Origin: a virus
Length of the DNA stretch: 40,165 nucleotides
IMG/VR virus record: IMGVR_UViG_3300032236_001221
Location: 1-40,165 of that record
Strand: one strand, 5' to 3'
The position numbers were made by a program, and so were the translations under genes. Each line of letters begins with the position of its first letter. The first letter of the stretch is position 1. The notes beneath the pieces were generated by a model. It was not told where the DNA came from, searched no databases, and saw nothing but the letters and a program-made list of their open reading frames with translations. Shown piece after piece: positions 1 through 6,956 of this stretch.

Positions 1-123
1 CACTGTTTTGTGTCCTTGTAACTAATCGAAGGTTCTTCCTCCTGTTGTCGAGACTGTCTCCATTTATGTGGTCTACCTCAAATCCCTTTTTCAGAGGTAA
101 CACCACGTGGTGCATCTTTACTA
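1..123. repeat. Terminal direct repeat, left copy
   Basis: Bases 1-123 are identical to 40043-40165. The most economical reading is assembly overlap of a circular or circularly permuted molecule of 40042 bp, because the HNH gene reads in frame through the join. A true physical terminal repeat cannot be excluded from sequence alone. Confidence 0.95.
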
Positions 124-259
124 TTTTACCCTCGCCTTCTGACCAGCCCGCTCGCCTCGCGTATCCGTTTCCATAGTGCCAATCCCAGCACGTAAGGTAG
201 TCGTACATATCGTCGTCCACGACTGCTCTTTTACCCTGTGTTAGTTGTATATATTTCAT
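1..259 (-). CDS. HNH-AP2 homing endonuclease, N-terminal part (cut by window edge)
   Basis: The ATG is at 259 and the frame runs off base 1. Joined through the terminal repeat to the right-hand part it gives a 152-residue protein in a single frame. This part encodes the N-terminal lead-in and the HNH core: His-His near residue 50, then E-V-D-H-I-N-G-D at 61-68 followed by a D-N-R-R-x-N-L-R segment. Such proteins are mobile homing endonucleases that nick DNA at insertion sites. It sits between a GT11-like gene and a DUF5672 gene inside the glycan operon, which suggests intrusion as a free-standing mobile gene. Confidence 0.85.
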   Translation of the reverse strand, partial: MKYIQLTQGKRAVVDDDMYDYLTCWDWHYGNGYARRAGWSEGEGKIVKMHHVVLPLKKGFEVDHINGDSLDNRRKNLRLVTRTQNS

Positions 260-271
260 ACAGAGAGTATA

Positions 272-853
272 TCACTGGTATTCGTGGAATACAAACGTGG
301 ATAGACCTTCATTTTCAGGTAATGGTGCTTCCTTACCAAACTTTAGTGCTTGCTCGAATGTGGCAAACTTGCATCCCTGCGACTCTAGCCACTTCCTATT
401 CCAACAGCAAATATGGCCATCTTCGTTATTATTCCCGTACCTATACTCAACGGGGCGTGTTGCCGCCAACTGCATTAGTTTCTTACTTCGTAGAGACACG
501 CTATTCCCCACCCTCTGTATCTCACCAGACTCATCTCGGTAAGAGAAATCATCTGCTGGGAGTGGCCACGGGCTACCTATATAATCCAATTCTAGCCACG
601 AATCGTCCCAGCAATCAGGGCCGATAACGTACCCATCGCTGTGAATCAATAGAGCGTGTGATGTGTCTATGTACTTGTATAGGTCTTTGATTACCTTCTC
701 ATTCCAATTACCTATTCCAGTAATCTTATCGTCCCATATTATCTTCACTCCCCCCCACTCTATCCCTTCACACGACCTGTCTAACGCGCGTTTATGACCC
801 TCGAAGTCTCGGTTGGTGAGTGCTATGAGGGTTACGTTAGGTAAGTGCAGCAT
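272..853 (-). CDS. DUF5672-type glycosyltransferase-like protein
   Basis: 193 residues from the ATG at 853. The characteristic DUF5672 block is visible: L-I-H-S-D-G-Y-V-I then C-W-D-D-S-W-L-E-L-D-Y-I-G-S-P-W-P. The family resembles glycosyltransferases and often sits in glycan clusters; the substrate is unknown. An earlier ATG at 871 and a TTG at 892 are possible starts. I prefer 853 because it begins the conserved beta strand (L-P-N-V-T-L-I-A-L) and slightly overlaps the small gene upstream, as elsewhere in this operon. It belongs to the leftward glycan cassette. Confidence 0.8.
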   Translation of the reverse strand: MLHLPNVTLIALTNRDFEGHKRALDRSCEGIEWGGVKIIWDDKITGIGNWNEKVIKDLYKYIDTSHALLIHSDGYVIGPDCWDDSWLELDYIGSPWPLPADDFSYRDESGEIQRVGNSVSLRSKKLMQLAATRPVEYRYGNNNEDGHICCWNRKWLESQGCKFATFEQALKFGKEAPLPENEGLSTFVFHEYQ

Positions 854-1004
854 AGAGTTTCTTCGTCGCATCACTTGTACTAGGGAGTACAATTACCTGG
901 AATACATCACTCCCTTCTTCGTGAGTATCACCAAGTGCGATGGCCACCTTACACGGTTGTGTACCCTGTCTTGCGTTGCACCAGAAGCATCTAGTGATTT
1001 TCAT
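837..1004 (-). CDS. Small Cys-containing protein of unknown function
   Basis: A 55-residue frame between the dehydratase and the DUF5672 gene. It starts inside the last codons of the upstream gene and overlaps the downstream start by 17 bases, filling what would otherwise be a gap in a gap-free operon. It has a C-F-W-C pair near the N-terminus and another Cys at residue 18, which could bind a metal. I recognise no family. Overlaps at both ends are the main support. Confidence 0.5.
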   Translation of the reverse strand: MKITRCFWCNARQGTQPCKVAIALGDTHEEGSDVFQVIVLPSTSDATKKLYAALT

Positions 1005-2163
1005 AGTAATCATCGAACGCCTTTACCACGTGCTCTCTGTCCTCCTTGGTCATACGGGGATGCACACCTATCCAGAAGCTTTGACGTAGGATATAGTCTG
1101 CCTCAAATAGGTCGCCCCCTATACGGTACTTAGTATCCTTATAGGCGGGGTGTTTAATTATGTTCCCCGCAAACATGCTTCGAGTTTCAATGCCCCTCTT
1201 CTCAAGATGAGCCACCAACTCCCCCCTGTCCCCAATAGTAGTAATGGGAAATGCAAACCAGCACACATCCGCGTTCGGAATGGACTCTGGGAGCATGAGG
1301 TCAAGATACTTCGAGAGCTTCTTATACAGGTAGTCAAAGTTAGCTTTCCTAAGCTTTTTAATCTTGGACGCTCTCTTTAACTGAATGCGTCCCATCGCCG
1401 CTTGAAGCTCTAGGATTTGGAAGTTGTACCCTATCTTCTCGTAAATGAAGCGGGGGTTGTAGTCTGCGGGCAAGCTGGGGCAGGTGTTTTTACCTTTTAC
1501 GTTCGCCTGTCGTCCCCAGTCTCGGTACATTCTTACCTTTTGAGCCAAATCATCGTTGTCAGTAAATACCCCACCACCAACGCCCATAGACACAATATGG
1601 GCCGCGTGGAAGGAGGTAATGGATATATCACCGAAGGAACCAGCACACTTGCCGTCAATAGTAGTACCCCAACCGTCGCAGTTATCTTCAATGACATAGA
1701 GTTTATGACGTTTAGCGAGCTTCATAATACGCGGCATATCACACGGGTTGCCGAGTGCGTGCACACATATAATTGCCCGTGTCTTGCTTGTTACGGCATC
1801 AACAATGTCGTCGGGGTCTAAATTATATGTCCCAATTCTAGAGTCAACCACAACAGGGGTAAGACCACACTGAAGTATAATGTTAAAGATAGTGGGAAAT
1901 GTCGTTGCCGGAATGATGACCTCTGACCCACGAGGTAGTTCAAGAGCGTTAAGAGCAAGTAAACCGGCGCAAGAACCAGAAGCAGTAAGTATTGCATGTT
2001 TTACACCGAGCTGTTTAGCAGCTTCCTTCTCCATTAAATCTCCCTCCTTACCTTGTTGCCACCCGCCACTTTTAATGCTCTGCTTCACAGACTTCATTAT
2101 GGCGTTGTATTCCTGTGAATCACAGGTGGAGCCTCCGTATCGTATTTCTCTATATTTGCTCAT
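991..2163 (-). CDS. DegT/DnrJ/EryC1-family PLP enzyme, RfbH/ColD-type sugar 3-dehydratase
   Basis: 390 residues from the ATG at 2163; the longer upstream start would overlap the GT11 gene further. The sequence follows the RfbH/DdhC/E1 branch closely: S-G-S-C-A-G-L-L-A near 62-70, H-A-L-G-N-P near 135, I-E-D-N-C-D near 158-163, then T-S-F-H-A-A-H-I-V-S-M-G. At the Schiff-base lysine position there is His189. That is the hallmark of the C-3 deoxygenating enzymes (E1, ColD), which use PLP without a covalent lysine. The cysteine cluster for the E1 iron-sulfur centre is not seen, and the length matches ColD (about 388). Predicted role: making a 3,6-dideoxyhexose nucleotide with the 4,6-dehydratase encoded beside it. 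The exact sugar is unknown. Confidence 0.85.
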   Translation of the reverse strand: MSKYREIRYGGSTCDSQEYNAIMKSVKQSIKSGGWQQGKEGDLMEKEAAKQLGVKHAILTASGSCAGLLALNALELPRGSEVIIPATTFPTIFNIILQCGLTPVVVDSRIGTYNLDPDDIVDAVTSKTRAIICVHALGNPCDMPRIMKLAKRHKLYVIEDNCDGWGTTIDGKCAGSFGDISITSFHAAHIVSMGVGGGVFTDNDDLAQKVRMYRDWGRQANVKGKNTCPSLPADYNPRFIYEKIGYNFQILELQAAMGRIQLKRASKIKKLRKANFDYLYKKLSKYLDLMLPESIPNADVCWFAFPITTIGDRGELVAHLEKRGIETRSMFAGNIIKHPAYKDTKYRIGGDLFEADYILRQSFWIGVHPRMTKEDREHVVKAFDDYYENH

Positions 2164-2743
2164 AAGTGCTTGGTAACTTAGTTCTAATAATACCATCCCT
2201 GAACCACGTATCTTCCTTCGGAGCGATGATGCGCTTCGTAGGGTTAGGACACAAATACGCCGCCCACCACGAGAATGATGAATTGGCCATTATTATGGAC
2301 TCACACGAAGCTAGCATGTTGAAGTCCTCTATCTCGTTTTGCTCAGTTACAGTTAAAAATCGCTCGTCTCTTATGGGCGTAACAGAGTCTGGGTGTTTTT
2401 TATAATCAAAGTGATTAATACACCATTCGGTATCGTCAGAGAACACTAGAAACTTTTTGTCGGGGAACAGCTCTATAGCCCTCTCATAGTAGTCAGTCTC
2501 GGTGAGGTCGGTATGGAAGTCTGAGCCCACATAATCACCGCGTCTTACGTGTATACCAACGTACTTTGAGAACCCTATCCCCTCACTGAAGCGTGCCTTT
2601 ATCTCATCAGCGTACTTCTCAAAATACTTCTCATCTTGGAGGTAGAGGTCGGGGATAACTCCATCCCGCATTTGAGAGTAGATATATGCCTCCTTGAACA
2701 TAAGGTTCCCGAGCCCGCCAATGATGTTGCGTGCAGGTTTCAT
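2150..2743 (-). CDS. GT11 family glycosyltransferase (alpha-1,2-fucosyltransferase-like)
   Basis: 197 residues from the ATG at 2743, whose bases overlap the stop of the upstream dehydratase (ATGA). GT11 motifs are clear: G-G-L-G-N-L-M-F at 9-16, H-V-R-R-G-D-Y at 65-71 (donor-binding Arg region) and N-S-S-F-S-W-W-A at 154-161. Characterised members transfer fucose in alpha-1,2 linkage from GDP-fucose. This protein is clearly shorter than the usual 270-300 residues, the missing part lying between the first two motifs. With a deoxysugar pathway next door, the donor may be another 6-deoxy sugar. Confidence 0.85.
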   Translation of the reverse strand: MKPARNIIGGLGNLMFKEAYIYSQMRDGVIPDLYLQDEKYFEKYADEIKARFSEGIGFSKYVGIHVRRGDYVGSDFHTDLTETDYYERAIELFPDKKFLVFSDDTEWCINHFDYKKHPDSVTPIRDERFLTVTEQNEIEDFNMLASCESIIMANSSFSWWAAYLCPNPTKRIIAPKEDTWFRDGIIRTKLPSTYEQI

Positions 2744-3756
2744 TGTATCCACTCGGGGTGTTCGGTCTGCCACTCGATTGTGTTCTTCAGAGACTCCTCA
2801 AATGAGAGTGGCGGTGTCCATCCGGCGTTCTCCAGCTTGGTTCGAGTGAGTCCGTAGTGTTTATCATGTCCAGGCCGAGTACTACTATGCCCCACCAACT
2901 CGACATCAGGTGTTTTACCCATAATGTCGCCTATGAGAGAGACCAGCTCTAAATTATCAAGCTGTCGGTCTCCCGCTATGTTGTATCGGTCTGGCTTGTC
3001 TGCTTTCCCATCCTCGTGTATGTGGGGTGGAAGGTTCCTTAGAATAAAGAGGATTGCATCAGCCGCGTTCCGTGAGTGAATGTACGACCTTGAGCCTATA
3101 TCCCCAGGAACACCATGAACCGTTATTTTCTTTCCATCTCTGATAGCCTTCTGAACCATCACAGGGAACTTGGAGGACTGTTGCATCTCCCCAAAGTTGT
3201 TCATTGTGTTGGTTATGACCACGGGGACAGCGTAGGTACGCCAGTAAGAGATGGCTATTGCCTCCTGACAAGCTTTAGAGGCCGCGTAGGGGTTCGACGG
3301 GACAATGGGTGCCCATTCGTCGTATACCGTCTCTTTATCAGGCGTGGGGCCGTACACTTCGTCTGTAGAGAACTGTATAAAGCTCTCTGGTTTTGCCCTA
3401 CGTGCGTATTCCAGTATGTTCGTGGTCAGGTCGGTGTTGTTTCTTATGAATGTGACTGGGTCGTGAATGCTCGCCTCCACATCTGAGAGTGAGGCAAGGG
3501 CAAGGATGTAATCTATGTGACCAATCTTCTTCTCTAGGATTTCAGAGAATGGTGCTACCAAGTCGTGGGTGATGATGGTGGTACGTTCTACCCAGTCAGG
3601 ATGGGAATCAAACATCGCCCGTACACGGTCAGTCCACCCTTTGTGTCTAAAGGAGTCTATACCCACAACCTCCCAGTCGGTGTTGTGCATAAAGTGGGCG
3701 AGCATGTGACACCCGATTGAGCCACCGATACCTGTAATGAGTAGTCTTTTAGCCAT
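2740..3756 (-). CDS. NAD-dependent nucleotide-sugar 4,6-dehydratase/epimerase (extended SDR)
   Basis: 338 residues with an N-terminal Rossmann fold (G-I-G-G-S-I-G at 9-15), the S-T-D-E-V-Y-G motif at 130-136 and Y-A-A-S-K at 157-161. The adjacent Asp-Glu pair after Thr is typical of RmlB-like sugar 4,6-dehydratases rather than simple epimerases. The expected product is a nucleotide-linked 4-keto-6-deoxyhexose, the substrate class of the 3-dehydratase encoded two genes downstream. The nucleotide (dTDP, CDP or GDP) cannot be decided. It overlaps both neighbours by a few bases in the glycan operon. Confidence 0.88.
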   Translation of the reverse strand: MAKRLLITGIGGSIGCHMLAHFMHNTDWEVVGIDSFRHKGWTDRVRAMFDSHPDWVERTTIITHDLVAPFSEILEKKIGHIDYILALASLSDVEASIHDPVTFIRNNTDLTTNILEYARRAKPESFIQFSTDEVYGPTPDKETVYDEWAPIVPSNPYAASKACQEAIAISYWRTYAVPVVITNTMNNFGEMQQSSKFPVMVQKAIRDGKKITVHGVPGDIGSRSYIHSRNAADAILFILRNLPPHIHEDGKADKPDRYNIAGDRQLDNLELVSLIGDIMGKTPDVELVGHSSTRPGHDKHYGLTRTKLENAGWTPPLSFEESLKNTIEWQTEHPEWIQ

Positions 3757-4360
3757 ATTTTTGTTTCATGTAAGTAAACTCCTTCATCTTTTCCTCGTCG
3801 TGCATCGTAACTGAAGTCTGACCGTCGTGTATGCCTATAACAACGTTCAGGTCTCTTATAAGCTTCGGGGCACCGTAGTTCATGTAGTATCGTTTGTATA
3901 AATCACAGTCGAGTAGAAAGCTTAGGTTCTCATCAAAGAGAAGACTTCCTTCGTTTCGTACCGCCACGACACTTGGACTGCCTATTTGGTTATTTCCTGC
4001 ATGTATGTCCTCTACATATTTTGGGTAGTGGGGTGAATGGGGGGTCTCGTACCACTCACCCGAACGGGCGTGGAGGCATCCAGTAGCCAACCACATATCT
4101 TCTGCCTTAAAGTTGTCCACAATGACTTGTAGAGCTTTATTGTGAGCTAAGTAGTCATCAAGGTAGAGTATTTTAATAATCTCACCTCTTGCCTTCCGCA
4201 TGCCTTTATTCGTGTTTTCGGCCATCTTACCCTCTTGAACTATAACTATCTCGTAGTCCTTGAAGGTCTGTGTCATGACTGATTGAATCAGCCTCCACAG
4301 GAAATAGTCGCCGTGCTTCATTGTGGCGTGGATGGGTACGACGATGCTAATTTTCGGCAT
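3749..4360 (-). CDS. GT2 family glycosyltransferase
   Basis: 203 residues. GT-A features are the opening strand I-S-I-V-V-P-I, the R-L-I-Q-S-V-x-x-Q-T helix and an L-D-D motif at 67-69 that fills the DXD metal-binding role. No membrane segment is seen, so it should act in the cytosol or peripherally at the membrane. It overlaps the upstream GT2 gene by 14 bases and the downstream dehydratase by 8. Donor and acceptor are unknown. Confidence 0.85.
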   Translation of the reverse strand: MPKISIVVPIHATMKHGDYFLWRLIQSVMTQTFKDYEIVIVQEGKMAENTNKGMRKARGEIIKILYLDDYLAHNKALQVIVDNFKAEDMWLATGCLHARSGEWYETPHSPHYPKYVEDIHAGNNQIGSPSVVAVRNEGSLLFDENLSFLLDCDLYKRYYMNYGAPKLIRDLNVVIGIHDGQTSVTMHDEEKMKEFTYMKQKYG

Positions 4361-5018
4361 ATACAGTCGGGTGATTTAACTTCATCTGCGCTATCAGCTC
4401 GTCGTGGTGTGCAATCGAGTTAGTAAGCATAGACTTCTCTTTAGTTCGATACAGTACCAGTATGTCCTGAAGAACACATAGACTGTGCTTGCGCTTGAAT
4501 ATATCAAGCCACAAATCATAGTCCTCATACCCATATACCATCTTCGGGTTATACCCACCTATTGAGAGTAGTACGGACTTCTTAATGACAGAGAAATACG
4601 GGAGCCTGTTCCCCGTCTTAAAGTCCTCTATAGTTGGTATACCGTTTAATATCTTGTCCTCATTGAACACTCCAAACGCCTTGAATGAGGGTGCCGTTAC
4701 GTCCGCATTGTGCTCCTTTATGGCCTCTGAAAGCTTCTCTATACAGTTTTCCTTTAAGATATCGTCAGCATCCAAGGGGAAGAAGTGGGTGCCTTTCATG
4801 TTCATAATCCCCGTGTTTCGTGCGCTAGGGAGTCCTTTATTGACCTGATTTATCACTTTAACAGGGTACTTCTTGGCTACCTGTAGAGAATCGTCGGTAC
4901 TCCCGTCATTGACTACAATAATCTCCTTTGGTTTGACTGTTTGAGCCAGCACTGACTCGATAGCATCGGGTAAATACTCTGCCTGGTTATACACGGGAAT
5001 GACTACAGAAATGTTCAT
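4347..5018 (-). CDS. GT2 family glycosyltransferase
   Basis: 223 residues, a textbook GT2 N-terminus: S-V-V-I-P-V-Y-N, then V-V-N-D-G-S-T-D-D-S near 35-44, K-G-L-P-S-A-R-N near 61-68 and D-A-D-D at 83-86 for metal-nucleotide binding. A later G-Y-E-D-Y-D-L-W block is the typical acceptor/base region. It follows the GT6 gene by one base and overlaps the next GT2 gene, so these are probably co-translated. Substrate unknown. Confidence 0.9.
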   Translation of the reverse strand: MNISVVIPVYNQAEYLPDAIESVLAQTVKPKEIIVVNDGSTDDSLQVAKKYPVKVINQVNKGLPSARNTGIMNMKGTHFFPLDADDILKENCIEKLSEAIKEHNADVTAPSFKAFGVFNEDKILNGIPTIEDFKTGNRLPYFSVIKKSVLLSIGGYNPKMVYGYEDYDLWLDIFKRKHSLCVLQDILVLYRTKEKSMLTNSIAHHDELIAQMKLNHPTVYAEN

Positions 5019-5019
5019 G

Positions 5020-5811
5020 TTACATAGACTCTATACGTTTCTGAATATCATCGGTCTTCGTAAGTGTGAATGGCTTAGTGAGAGTAATTATAATGGGTTT
5101 ATAATTCTGCCCCCACACCTTCACGTAATACTGTTCTATGAGTGAGTCGGGGTACACATAACTTGGTGATAACACAGTGAGGTGGCCCTTGTATTCGTAT
5201 AAGTACTTGTTCCAGTGAGACTCGTCGTTCCATATGGCTATGTAGTTAGCCATAAAGTCCTTGTCTATAGCCTTTTTCATTTCCTTCATCGCCGCAATGA
5301 AATCCTTAGCCACGCCACCTTGAAATCCTCCGGCGGCATATAAAGGCTTAAACCACGGCTTTCCGTCTGGTGTTGGGATAATGCAGCCTAATCTTGGAAT
5401 AAACGCCGTGGAGTTGGCATTCGGCTCATACGGAGGTATGTACTCCCTTCTTAGGGAATACATCGGGTGCTCGGCCATAGTAAGCCCCTGACCTAGAATC
5501 TCGTCCCCTACCGTATCAACTATCCTCATATCCGCATCAAGGTAAAAGATATAGTCATAATCCTTTAGTATCTCCTCCTGCTGAAGGAAAAGGTGATACC
5601 GCATAAGTGTGGGGTATGGCCATTGAGCAGGTTCGGTAGGGAACACTGTTGCACCATAGGTAGTGTCCTCGGGTATGTCCGACCAGGTAAAAAAATCAAC
5701 CTGATGCTTCTTTAGAAAATGCTTTTTTGCGTCATGTATTACATCGCGTAAATACGGCCAGTACGGTGGGTTTAGACATATGAAAAGGAGTGCTACCTTT
5801 TTCTTACTCAT
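5020..5811 (-). CDS. GT6 family glycosyltransferase (ABO/alpha-1,3-galactosyltransferase-like fold)
   Basis: 263 residues and first gene of the glycan operon. GT6 signatures are present in order: Y-P-T-L-M-R-Y-H-L-F near 66-75, Y-L-D-A-D-M at 90-95 (the DXD motif, not the N-x-N variant common in bacterial GT6), G-G-F-Q-G-G at 161-166, and W-N-D-E-S-H-W-N-K-Y-L at 194-204. Family members transfer Gal or GalNAc alpha-1,3 onto acceptors including fucosylated ones. No membrane anchor is seen, unlike animal homologues. A -10-like hexamer lies 7 bases before the ATG and no Shine-Dalgarno is seen, so the message may be leaderless. Confidence 0.9.
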   Translation of the reverse strand: MSKKKVALLFICLNPPYWPYLRDVIHDAKKHFLKKHQVDFFTWSDIPEDTTYGATVFPTEPAQWPYPTLMRYHLFLQQEEILKDYDYIFYLDADMRIVDTVGDEILGQGLTMAEHPMYSLRREYIPPYEPNANSTAFIPRLGCIIPTPDGKPWFKPLYAAGGFQGGVAKDFIAAMKEMKKAIDKDFMANYIAIWNDESHWNKYLYEYKGHLTVLSPSYVYPDSLIEQYYVKVWGQNYKPIIITLTKPFTLTKTDDIQKRIESM

Positions 5812-5818
5812 ACTGCAT

Positions 5819-5848
5819 ATAATAACATACTACTCTGCGTACAGTAAA
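5819..5848 (-). promoter_or_regulatory. Predicted promoter of the glycan operon
   Basis: Reading leftward: TTTACT (5848-5843), 18-base spacer, then TATTAT (5824-5819) preceded by TG in the extended -10 position. The ATG at 5811 begins 7 bases after the -10 box, so transcription would start at or next to the start codon. A perfect DnaA box abuts the upstream edge. Confidence 0.5.
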
Positions 5849-5849
5849 G

Positions 5850-5858
5850 TTATCCACA
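5850..5858 (+). promoter_or_regulatory. DnaA box (perfect TTATCCACA)
   Basis: A perfect match to the DnaA consensus, one base from the -35 element of the glycan operon promoter. It is one of three perfect copies I found in the genome, all in promoter regions. DnaA binding here is inferred. Confidence 0.5.
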
Positions 5859-5861
5859 GGC

Positions 5862-5883
5862 GAGCCACCCCGAGAGGTGGCTC
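5862..5883. terminator. Hairpin downstream of the Cys-rich gene, possible terminator
   Basis: Perfect 8-bp stem GAGCCACC/GGTGGCTC with a 6-base loop, starting 3 bases beyond the stop of the leftward gene at 5887. No clear T tract follows on either strand, so it may be a weak terminator or an mRNA 3'-end stabiliser. Confidence 0.4.
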
Positions 5884-5886
5884 TGT

Positions 5887-6084
5887 TCACGAACGAAATC
5901 GTCGTGGGTTGAAACGGAAATGGAAGAGATAGGCTTCCTGTGCCTTCTCCACGTACTTCTCGTAGCAGTCGGGGCCGCACGTCCCAACCACCAGCTTTTC
6001 CGCCTCTTCGTTGCTAGGGAAAACACTGGGATTGATGATGAGATGGCCGAGGTTTCGTTTGCAGGTCGCGCACACAAGTTCCAT
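5887..6084 (-). CDS. Small Cys-rich (zinc-ribbon-like) protein
   Basis: 65 residues with C5-x2-C8 and C36-x3-C40, a spacing consistent with one bound zinc, then a basic, aromatic C-terminus (F-N-P-R-R-F-R). A good Shine-Dalgarno (AGGAG, about 8 bases before the ATG) fixes the start. It lies 22 bases after the NinG gene and is probably co-transcribed with it. No named family recognised; a DNA-binding or nuclease accessory role is plausible only by context. Confidence 0.65.
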   Translation of the reverse strand: MELVCATCKRNLGHLIINPSVFPSNEEAEKLVVGTCGPDCYEKYVEKAQEAYLFHFRFNPRRFRS

Positions 6085-6106
6085 TGGATTCTCCTAAAGT
6101 CCGCGT

Positions 6107-6478
6107 TTATTCTACCATTGAAAGTTTATGTGTATACTCCTCTATCTTTTGCATGTACCAGTCTGGCTGGAGTTTGGTTATCTTGTGCCGCTCACGCTCT
6201 AGCTCCTCGATAATCCCTTCCCCATAATCTCTGACTAGATTAAGTGCATACAATGAAGGCTGGCCGTTGTACAGCATGTTGCACGCGTAGCATTGACAGT
6301 GGCAGTTGACCTCTGAATAGCGGATAGCTAGGTATTGTCTCGGGACAAAGTGTCCATTCTGCATGCGCTTGGGGTCGTCTTTCTTTGGACAGGTGTAGCA
6401 CTGACCTTTGTCGCGCGCGCGAATATATTTTGAGAACACCGCATCTAGCTTCTTCTTTAACTTAGACACGCTCTCCAT
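6107..6478 (-). CDS. ninG: NinG/Rap-like recombination endonuclease
   Basis: 123 residues matching lambda NinG: L-D-A-V-F-S-K-Y-I-R-A-R-D, C27-x2-C30, Q-N-G-H-F-V-P-R near 40-47, then a C-H-C-Q-C-x-x-C-N cluster at 59-67 and L-Y-N-G-Q. NinG proteins are HNH-like, metal-dependent structure-specific nucleases that help process branched DNA in phage recombination. A TATGAT hexamer (6495-6490) lies 11 bases before the ATG, suggesting its own promoter and a very short leader. Confidence 0.85.
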   Translation of the reverse strand: MESVSKLKKKLDAVFSKYIRARDKGQCYTCPKKDDPKRMQNGHFVPRQYLAIRYSEVNCHCQCYACNMLYNGQPSLYALNLVRDYGEGIIEELERERHKITKLQPDWYMQKIEEYTHKLSMVE

Positions 6479-6686
6479 CTCTCTACACTATCATACAGTT
6501 AGCCCCGTATGTATGTGATTCTTGATAGATTGTGAGTATGCGCCCCCCTCCCCCAACATGGAAGAAAATGAGGCGCAAACTCCAACTCTTACATTCCCGA
6601 TGAGTTGTGCCGCTGTTTGTCAGCTCGCGGAGCTTGCGCTGGAACGGGCTTATTTGTGTCCCCCCGTTATACCCCCGGGACTAAAA

Positions 6687-6728
6687 GCAAAAACCCCTCA
6701 ACCAGTTGCGTGGCGGGGGAGTTTTTGC
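6687..6728. terminator. Bidirectional intrinsic terminator
   Basis: Arms GCAAAAACCCC (6687-6697) and GGGG-A-GTTTTTGC (6716-6728) pair with one bulged A, giving T-rich tails in both directions. Leftward it ends the ribbon-helix-helix transcript (stop at 6786). The 17-base loop contains GTTGCG. Confidence 0.7.
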
Positions 6729-6732
6729 CCAC

Positions 6733-6752
6733 GAACCTACGCAACTAGGTTC
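6733..6752. other. Hairpin with loop complementary to the neighbouring terminator loop
   Basis: A 7-bp stem GAACCTA/TAGGTTC closes the six-base loop CGCAAC. That loop is exactly complementary to GTTGCG in the terminator loop at 6705-6710. The complementarity extends to 8 bases (6704-6711 with 6739-6746). Confidence 0.55.
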
Positions 6753-6785
6753 ACGACTTCTTGCTATGGGCAATATACACGGGTG

Positions 6786-6917
6786 CTATTTCTCTGTCAA
6801 GTGTCCTTTCGACAATACGTCAATGAGTCGTGTCATCGGCATACCCTTCTTAGCCGCTGTGACCTTCAATCTATTACGCGTGTCCTCGTAAATCCTGATA
6901 CATACTGTGTTTTTCAT
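6786..6917 (-). CDS. Ribbon-helix-helix (CopG/Arc-like) DNA-binding protein
   Basis: 43 residues from the ATG at 6917. A longer upstream frame exists but would run through the promoter. The pattern is one short beta strand (N-T-V-C-I-R-I) and two helices (E-D-T-R-N-R-L-K-V-T-A-A-K-K-G and T-R-L-I-D-V-L-S-K), the size and shape of dimeric RHH repressors. It is transcribed away from the rightward early operon, and its promoter overlaps that one. It is therefore a good candidate for the early-operon switch protein. No Shine-Dalgarno is seen and the leader is very short. Confidence 0.75.
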   Translation of the reverse strand: MKNTVCIRIYEDTRNRLKVTAAKKGMPMTRLIDVLSKGHLTEK

Positions 6918-6919
6918 GG

Positions 6920-6928
6920 TTATCCACA
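6920..6928 (+). promoter_or_regulatory. DnaA box (perfect TTATCCACA) at the transcription start of the RHH gene
   Basis: A perfect consensus 9-mer lying between the leftward -10 box and the ATG at 6917, over the expected transcription start. A protein bound here would block that promoter. Confidence 0.5.
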
Positions 6929-6956
6929 AGTATACACTATAGGGTATTGCACGCAA
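6929..6956 (-). promoter_or_regulatory. Promoter of the RHH gene (leftward)
   Basis: Reading leftward: TTGCGT (6956-6951), 16-base spacer, TATACT (6934-6929). The ATG starts 11 bases after the -10 box. It overlaps the rightward promoter head to head. Confidence 0.65.

Larger units (their letters stand above)
6479..6785. other. Intergenic region with terminator hairpins, no supported gene
   Basis: About 307 bases between the NinG start and the ribbon-helix-helix stop. The left part is C-rich and I see no convincing coding frame. The right part holds the bidirectional terminator (6687-6728). The hairpin at 6733-6752 has a loop complementary to the terminator loop. Confidence 0.6.

Noticed and set aside
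1-123. Terminal repeat as a phage att site or inverted repeat of a mobile element
   Set aside because: It is exact, direct, at the window edges and inside one gene that reads through it, which fits assembly overlap better.
991-2163. Ordinary sugar aminotransferase
   Set aside because: The catalytic lysine position is His and the surrounding blocks follow the RfbH/E1/ColD dehydratases.
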